The notes under the pieces are model-generated. The model was not told the DNA's origin. It worked only from the letters and a program-made list of their open reading frames with translations, and searched no databases. A program made the position numbers and the translations under genes. 64,000 nucleotides of DNA, from the NCBI RefSeq assembly GCF_052857255.1, contig NC_135497.1, positions 192,051,485 to 192,115,484 of the forward strand, in the 5' to 3' direction. Below are positions 58,981 through 64,000 of the stretch, piece after piece. Position 1 is the first letter of the stretch, and each line of letters opens with the position of its first letter. The stretch comes from Amblyomma americanum. Taxonomy: Eukaryota; Arthropoda; Arachnida; Ixodida; Ixodidae.

Positions 58981-60230
58981 AAGAGGCGAGTCTCACAAGA
59001 CTCACACTCTTTCGTCATGAGCCATATTGCGTACGTCGCGGCATTCCACAACTGGTACAAGGGAGAAGCCAAGATCAACGTCCTCATCCGCAGGGTGTAC
59101 AAGATAGCACTGGGTCTACCCGAGTCCACCAGCACGCAACGCTTGCTTCAGCTCGGGCTTCACAACACGCTTACCGAAATCGCCGAGGCGCAGCGCACTT
59201 CACAACTGAAAGATTAGCGGGCACGAGAGCAGGACGCCAGATCATGGAAAGTGTCGGCATCCGTTACCACGCACAACAAGGCCAGAAAGTCGCTGTTCCG
59301 GACGCGATCATACAAACCCTAAGAGTCGACCCAATTCCACGGAACGTCCACCCAGAACACAACCGGGGAAGAAGAGTGGCCAGGGCCAGAGCTCTCCTAC
59401 ACAGCCACGGAGACGAAACGGGGACAAAGTACGTTGATGCCGCGGAATACGCAGAACGCTCGCGATTCGCGGTTGCGGTCGTCGATTCGAGTGGCGAAAC
59501 GCGCATAACGGCAAGTGTAGCGTGCGAGCGCGCAGAAGAAGCGGAGGAAGCGGCGGTGGCCCTCGCCCTCACGGATCCGACGTGCACCACAGTTCTCTGC
59601 GACTCGCGACAAACGGTCAAAAACTTCGCCAAAGGATGGATCTCACAGACAGCGGCCCGAATCCTGAGCAATTGAAAAATCCAGTGGGAGGAACCTTTTC
59701 GAACCAGAATCCAGTGGTTCCCGGCGCACATGGGAGCAGTATCGAACACATATCGCAACCGAAACGAGAAGGCACACGCCAAGGCGTGCGAGCTCGCGAA
59801 CCGCGCCGGCGACCGTCGTCCATGGGACAGCACCAAAGACTGTTTGACCACATACAACGAAATTGCCAAGGCCCTCTGCCTGGCCCGCCGAACCTTCCCT
59901 CCGCCCAACGACAAGCTGGACAGGGCGCACGCGGTGGCCCTCAGACAACTGCAGACGCTCACGTACCCCAACCCGGCACAATACCACAGACTCGACTCCG
60001 GAACATGGCCGACGAATATATGCAAGGTCTGCCACACTGCTATAGCAATTTTACCCCACATGCTCTGGGACTGTAGCAAAAACCCTGACGGTGCTAACTC
60101 CGGAACCCTCCCGCCGCGGTGGGCCGCTGCCTTGCACAGCCCCAGTCTCGGTGACCAACTATGGGCCGTCCAGCAGGTCCGCGAGGCGACGGCGAGGCAA
60201 TACCTCGACGTCCCCACGTGGGAGATCTAA
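58981..60230 (+). pseudogene. LINE C ORF2: C-terminal RT region, RNase H and zinc knuckle
   Basis: Three frames are needed. The first (59017-59217) includes VYKIALGLPESTSTQRLL. The second (to 59675) carries the RNase H: YVDAAEYAERSRFAVAVV with the first Asp, AEEAEEAAVALAL with the Glu, and TTVLCDSRQTVKNF with the next Asp. The third (59730-60230) continues with PAHMG and NEKAHAKACELAN, and a terminal Cys/His knuckle CKVCHTAIAILPHMLWDC. Minus-strand open frames over this region, including one of 317 codons, are antisense shadows created by G/C-rich codon use. Confidence 0.83.
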
Positions 60231-60284
60231 GGCCCCGTCGGCGAAAGCTCTGCAGGACTTTTGAATAAATTTGTTACCAACCAA

Positions 60285-60480
60285 CCTGAGGAAGACGATG
60301 AAAATCCTACCACCTTGAAGGAAAGCATACTTGATGAAATCTTTAGTCCTAAGCTCGGCGTAACCGCTACGAGAGTAGAAAGGGTGCACAAACTGGGTAA
60401 AAATAAAGGTGATAAGCCAAGACCAGTGGTACTAAACTTCTATGACTACAACGAAAAGATGCTGAACTGCAACACTGTTC
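60285..60480 (+). pseudogene. CR1/L2-like ORF1, part downstream of the nested LINE
   Basis: PEEDDENPTTLKESILDEIF, LGVTATRVERVHKLGK and KPRPVVLNFYDYNEKM match the conserved C-terminal region of ORF1 in CR1/L2-type elements (RAHRLGK, KPRPIIL). The frame decays after about 60480; remnants of the normal continuation (VYIN-, KFRKYGKQF-like) appear in other frames up to about 60700. Confidence 0.75.
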
Positions 60481-60699
60481 CAAGCTCAAGGATTCGGGCA
60501 TTTCAATTTGCCATGATTTTTGCAAGGCCACATTACATAAACGCGCCAATCTTTGGAAGTATGGTAAGCAGTTCAAATCCATGGCCAGCAAGCTGTCTCT
60601 TGACTACAATAGGCTTCGTGTAGGTAATAATGTCTACATTTTGGATGAAGTCAGCTCGAAAGTGGTTAAATTGCGCCAACTTGATACTGCTGAAACAAC

Positions 60700-61180
60700 C
60701 ACATGATCCGAAGCCAAATCGCTCCTCTTTTATTACTAAAAGCAAGAAGTCTTGCTAACAAAGCAAGTCAGCTTGAAGACTATTTTCCTTCACGATCCGC
60801 ATATACTGGCAGTTACTGAAACATGGCTGTCATCCAAAATCACTGACTCTGAAATTGCGCCCCCTTCCCATAAGATAGTGTGGAGAGAACGCGATGGGCA
60901 AGGAGGTGGAGTGTCTGTGATAGGAAAGAAATAACTTGAATGCGTCTTAGTCGATCATATTAGATTATGAAAGTATTTGGTGCAAAATTAGTTATCGCTA
61001 CTTTTCCACTCTACTCAGCGTCGTTTATATATAGATACCACCGAAGCCCGGTATCCTTCATCGTAGAACTGTCTGCTCATCTTTATGGCTTAATAAGACC
61101 GAATCAAAATTTTCTGCTAGCCGGCGATTTAAACTTGCCGGGTATAAACTGGAACTCTTTAAAAATAACCGAATCGCAAA
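60700..61180 (+). pseudogene. CR1/L2-like endonuclease, degraded
   Basis: ARSLANKASQLEDYF (one frame) joins HDPHILAVTETWLSS (another frame, 60752-60934) with the catalytic Glu of TETWL, and GGGVSVIGKK. LLAGDLNLPGINW (from about 61117) carries the GDLN motif. The C-terminal SDH region of the domain is missing. Confidence 0.75.
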
Positions 61181-62290
61181 TGCTGGTAACTACCGGCCTA
61201 TTTCACTTATATGTACTTGTTGCAAATTGCTTGAGCACATAATAGCTCATCATATATTCAACTATCTTGAATCGGTCAACTTCTTTGTCGAATGGGTTCC
61301 ACTACAACACGGCTATTGTCCGTAATTCATGACTTTCCTCTGGACATTAATAATCGTGAACAAATAGGTGCAATTTCCCTGATTTATCTAAGGCATTTAA
61401 TTCTGTGCCACACAGCTTGTTTATTGAGAGGCTAAAAAAAACGGGATGCCCAGGTTTTATCCCTTGGTTGCAAGCGTACCTACAGAATCGAATACAATTT
61501 GTTAAATGTGGTGGAATGAGGGCCGAGTATCTGCATGTTCTGTCCGGTGTACCGAACGGATCAGTGCTGGGACCGCTTTTGTTCCTCATTTAAATTAATG
61601 ATATTGCTCAAAATGTCGAAGAAGTTATCGCTGTAAAATTGTTTGCCGATGATTGCGTCATTTATTCTGTTATCAAGAATTCTTCCTGTCAACAACTACT
61701 GAATGCCAATTTATGTAAACTCGCGGACAGGTATAAACAAAGGGTGATGAAAATGAATTTTTATAAAACCGCGTTAACGACAATTACAACTAAAAAGCAT
61801 CCTTTACAATATGTTTACAACATTAGAGATTAGTGCATAAATAGTCACATTCATTAAATACCTAGGCATGACAATTGATACCAATCTTACATGGGATATG
61901 CATCTTAATGATATCTCAAAACCATTCAGGAAATCAGGCTACCTACGCAAGGAATTAAAGGCATCCCCATCCAGCTTAGAACTTTAGCATATCGCACTAT
62001 GATGTCGACCAATCCTGGAGTACGCCTGTGTTGTGCGAGATGCCTACATTGTAAAAAACATTGAGCAGGTGGAGCGCATCCAACGGCATGCAGCCAGGTT
62101 CATCTCATCTGATTACCGGAAACGCTCATCCTTTACGAATATGCTGAGGCAGCATATGTTGGAGCCACTCCAGTTGCGCGGACAGATTGCCAGGTTAAAA
62201 GTTTTGCACTTACTATATCATAGCAAAACAGGATTGCCACGTGAATCGGCTTTACTTTCAGCACCGCAAAGATCGATCATCAAGGCTTAA
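61181..62290 (+). pseudogene. CR1/L2-like reverse transcriptase and C-terminus, degraded
   Basis: Starts in the fingers motif NYRPISLICTCCKLLEHII (from about 61185). Motif A is DLSKAFNSVPH (61381 onwards), motif B SGVPNGSVLGPLLFLI followed by an in-frame TAA at 61591 where a Tyr is usual, and motif C FADDC (from 61642). The C-terminal signature EQVERIQRHAARFIS is at about 62060-62105. Several frameshifts and stops exclude function. Confidence 0.84.
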
Positions 62291-62500
62291 CTACACAAAA
62301 GTGATAAGGCCACACAATGCCAAGACTAAGCAGTTTCAAAAATTTTTCCCATGCACAATCGAACAATAGAATCGCCTCCTTGCTTCGGTTGTTGAATTTG
62401 CTAACATTAATACCTTCGAGCGTTCTTTGAAAACTTACCCTTTGTAACCCTCTTCTGCCTGGGCAGCACTGCTGCCTGCAGTATTTGGAAATAAATTTTT

Positions 62501-62645
62501 AGACCCACCGTTCTGCTCTGCCTGCTTAACTCATTGATCATGATTTGCAGTTCATCTCCTGAGTGACACAGTAAAGCAATGCCATCAGCGAATCTCCGAT
62601 TATTTAGGTATTCTTCATTAACTCTTATCACCCCTCTTTAAATGT
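62501..62645 (-). pseudogene. RTE-like reverse transcriptase fragment
   Basis: On the minus strand: INxEYLNN-like start (VNEEYLNNRRFADG), then IALLCHSGDELQIMINELSR and QSRTVGLKI. This is the motif C region of RTE/BovB-type reverse transcriptases (LRFADDI ... ELQ-ML--LN--S---GLK). The second catalytic aspartate is glycine here (FADG). Only about 48 codons remain. It abuts the 3' end of LINE D in the opposite orientation. Confidence 0.7.
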
Positions 62646-64000
62646 TGCCAGCATACGTCATTTCAGGGTCTCCGTCGCGAAAGCTACCTGGGCCGGTATG
62701 GAATCCGCGCTTTGATTTATCTTGCCTGGCGGCAGGTTGAAGCTCATTTTGTTTTTGCTTTTGTAAGCTTCATTTCGTTTTCGTTTTGTACATAACTTTG
62801 AGGGGAGAGCTTGCGGCAGTTATAAATATTATGGGCGCGAAACAAGACGTGAAAATGCAAGCCGAGATCGAACGTGCGGTTTGATGTACCATAATTAGTA
62901 ATTTTCAATTACAGGCTTGGACACCGAGGCTAGATACGAGGCCAGGTTTGTTCTTCTAAGCAGGGGTGTAACGCGCTCTCGGTTGTGCCCCATGATGTAT
63001 ATGTACAACGCATCAGAATACGGAATAGCTGAATCAGCGAGTGTTGTTTGCCTACATTTTCCTCGCTTTAGGCCGGGAATAAAAAAAAAAACTTTTCTAT
63101 GTTTTTAAGCACTGTAGATATCATGACACCTTCAGCACACCACAAAGAAAGGGCGGCTCCATTTCTTTTTGTTTGTCTGTTTTTTTGCCTCTCTCTGATA
63201 GGCACAGCGGCAATCCACTTCCGTTACATGAGTGCGCACTCGCTCCACCCTGGTGTGTGCTAAATGATCTCCTCCAAGAAACCGGTGTGTGTTGTGGGCG
63301 ACGCTTGAGACCTCATCCGCTCGGGGGCAACATCGTCTTCTGTCGCCACCTGCTGGTCCTCGTCGCTGCTGCACCAAGAGAGCAAAGAAAATACAGCCTC
63401 TTAACCAGCATTCGGTGATGTTAGAGAGGCTAAATTTCACGGAAATATAAATACGAGCTGAATAGTGGCCCTGGCACCGAGTGTGGTACTGTTTACACAT
63501 TGAAAGCTCCACACAAGCACACGTCTTCTATAGTACAGCGTAATTAGCTTGGCACTTTTCTTTAGCGTCAGTAAGTCCTTGCATTTCTAGCTCACGGACG
63601 CTTTTCCTTGCTTCCTATAGCTTTTGTTTTTAATGCGGAGGAACTTCATAGAGCGAAAATTTCCATCTCCCCTGTTTCATTCCTACTGTTCTAGCTGTAT
63701 ACTTTTTCTCTTAAGTAAATGAATAGCTCATTCTTTCCCTTTCAGATAGCGCCCGTCAGCAGCATGTAATATACATCCAGCACGCCTAGAATGGTAAGGC
63801 GACTGTTGACAGAGGATGCTGACAGAGGCACGGGACAAAACGTCAAAAGCTAACAGCAAACACTACTCGTAAAGGGCATCTTCACAGGAAGAGGTGACGA
63901 TCCATACTTGTGGGATCGGCCGAGGTGGTCGCATGGGTCTGCACGAGCCGCAACTTGGCCCTTAAAGGGGCCCTGAAAGGGGCTTTAATAAATCTCCAGC
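62646..64000. other. Unassigned DNA to the end of the window
   Basis: No gene or repeat family is firmly recognised. A GAATAAAAAAAAAAAC run at about 63077 could be a poly(A) remnant. Near the end, CTTAAAGGGGCCCTGAAAGG resembles the start of a common tick dispersed repeat, judged from memory only, and would be cut by the window edge. Open frames at 62917-63108, 63132-63512 (minus) and 63173-63418 show no domain. Confidence 0.35.

Larger units (their letters stand above)
56960..60284 (+). mobile_element. LINE C: 5'-truncated LINE with endonuclease, RT and RNase H, nested in a CR1/L2-like element
   Basis: The copy begins within the endonuclease domain (GGDFNAADTAWG, TTPDLTF, SDHMIVEI). It continues through the reverse transcriptase (APGPDGVSNRALK, LDLESAFDRI, GTPHGSVISPMLFNLVM, YADDITLW) and RNase H, and ends with a short 3' region (GAATAAATTTGTTACC). 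It is G/C-rich in coding parts, unlike its host LINE. Domain order is like LINE A/B, but its sequence is quite different, so it is a separate family. Multiple frameshifts make it inactive. Confidence 0.9.
60285..62500 (+). mobile_element. LINE D: CR1/L2-like element, 3' part, internally deleted and decayed
   Basis: Continues the ORF1 interrupted at 56959 (ESILDEIFSPKLGVTATR, ERVHKLGKNKGDKPRPVV). It then shows a degraded endonuclease (HILAVTETWLSSKITDSE, LLAGDLNLPGINW), a reverse transcriptase (DLSKAFNSVPH, GVPNGSVLGPLLFLI, KLFADDCVIY) and a CR1/L2-type C-terminus (VERIQRHAARFI). The 3' end is CTGCCTGCAGTATTTGG and AAATAAATTTTT. Only 13 or so codons separate the endonuclease GDLN motif region from the RT NYRPISLI motif, where hundreds are normal, so about 1 kb is missing internally. 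Confidence 0.85.

Noticed and set aside
57121..60217. Long minus-strand open frames (up to 317 codons) opposite LINE C
   Set aside because: They are antisense to recognisable endonuclease, RT and RNase H sequence and show no domains; they arise from the G/C-rich codon use of that element.
62880..63110. Possible host 3' exon (TTTTCAATTACAG followed by an open frame and an A-rich run)
   Set aside because: One weak acceptor-like site and a 63-codon frame without a domain are not enough to support an exon.

Overview
This is eukaryotic, repeat-dominated DNA, most likely from a hard tick (Ixodidae). The main evidence is the tRNA-derived SINEs. They have a GCCGCCGCGGTGGCTCAGTGG-type head and a conserved core (TGTGCGATGTCAGTGCACG), which I recognise from memory as the Ruka-like SINEs of ixodid ticks. 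The mix of Penelope, I-group, CR1/L2 and RTE retroelements fits an arthropod. I found no convincing host protein-coding gene, no rRNA gene, no free-standing tRNA gene and no prokaryotic feature.

Layout. (1) Bases 1-36899 and 39571-44700 form one satellite array that runs off the left edge of the window. Its basic monomer is about 89 bp. In the left two thirds this has been recast as a 128-bp unit (a truncated 41-bp copy plus an 87-bp copy). Blocks of 128-mers alternate with blocks of divergent 89-mers in higher-order repeats of about 2.1-4.4 kb, and multi-kb stretches are duplicated at offsets of about 6.7-7.5 kb and 19.6 kb. A single old SINE insertion has been carried along to four places. 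Open frames in the array are by-products of the repeat. (2) Bases 36900-39570 are a Penelope-like element inserted into the array, with an 11-bp target duplication, 31-bp inverted repeats, a frameshifted reverse transcriptase and an intact-looking GIY-YIG endonuclease frame. (3) Bases 44701-52134 hold two copies of one I-group-like LINE family (AP endonuclease, RT, RNase H, (CCTT)n tail). A 5'-truncated copy (45390-46705) has a 12-bp target duplication and sits just upstream of, and probably inside the 5' part of, a longer decayed copy whose ORF1 and ORF2 overlap by ATGA. (4) Bases 52135-56818 are mostly unassigned DNA with three further SINE copies, two of them with clear target duplications. 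(5) Bases 56819-62500 are a CR1/L2-like LINE split by a second RNase H-bearing LINE (56960-60284), with a 13-bp near-identical target duplication. (6) A fragment of RTE-type reverse transcriptase lies at 62501-62645 on the minus strand, and the rest of the window is unassigned.

Nothing here reads as a working multi-gene system. The most interesting content is structural: a satellite with nested symmetry and a two-level repeat hierarchy, homogenised on the left and degenerate at its right edge, next to a pile-up of nested retroelements whose relative ages can be read from the target duplications. All offsets and unit lengths were counted by eye from the sequence; exact copy numbers and identities need a computed self-alignment.
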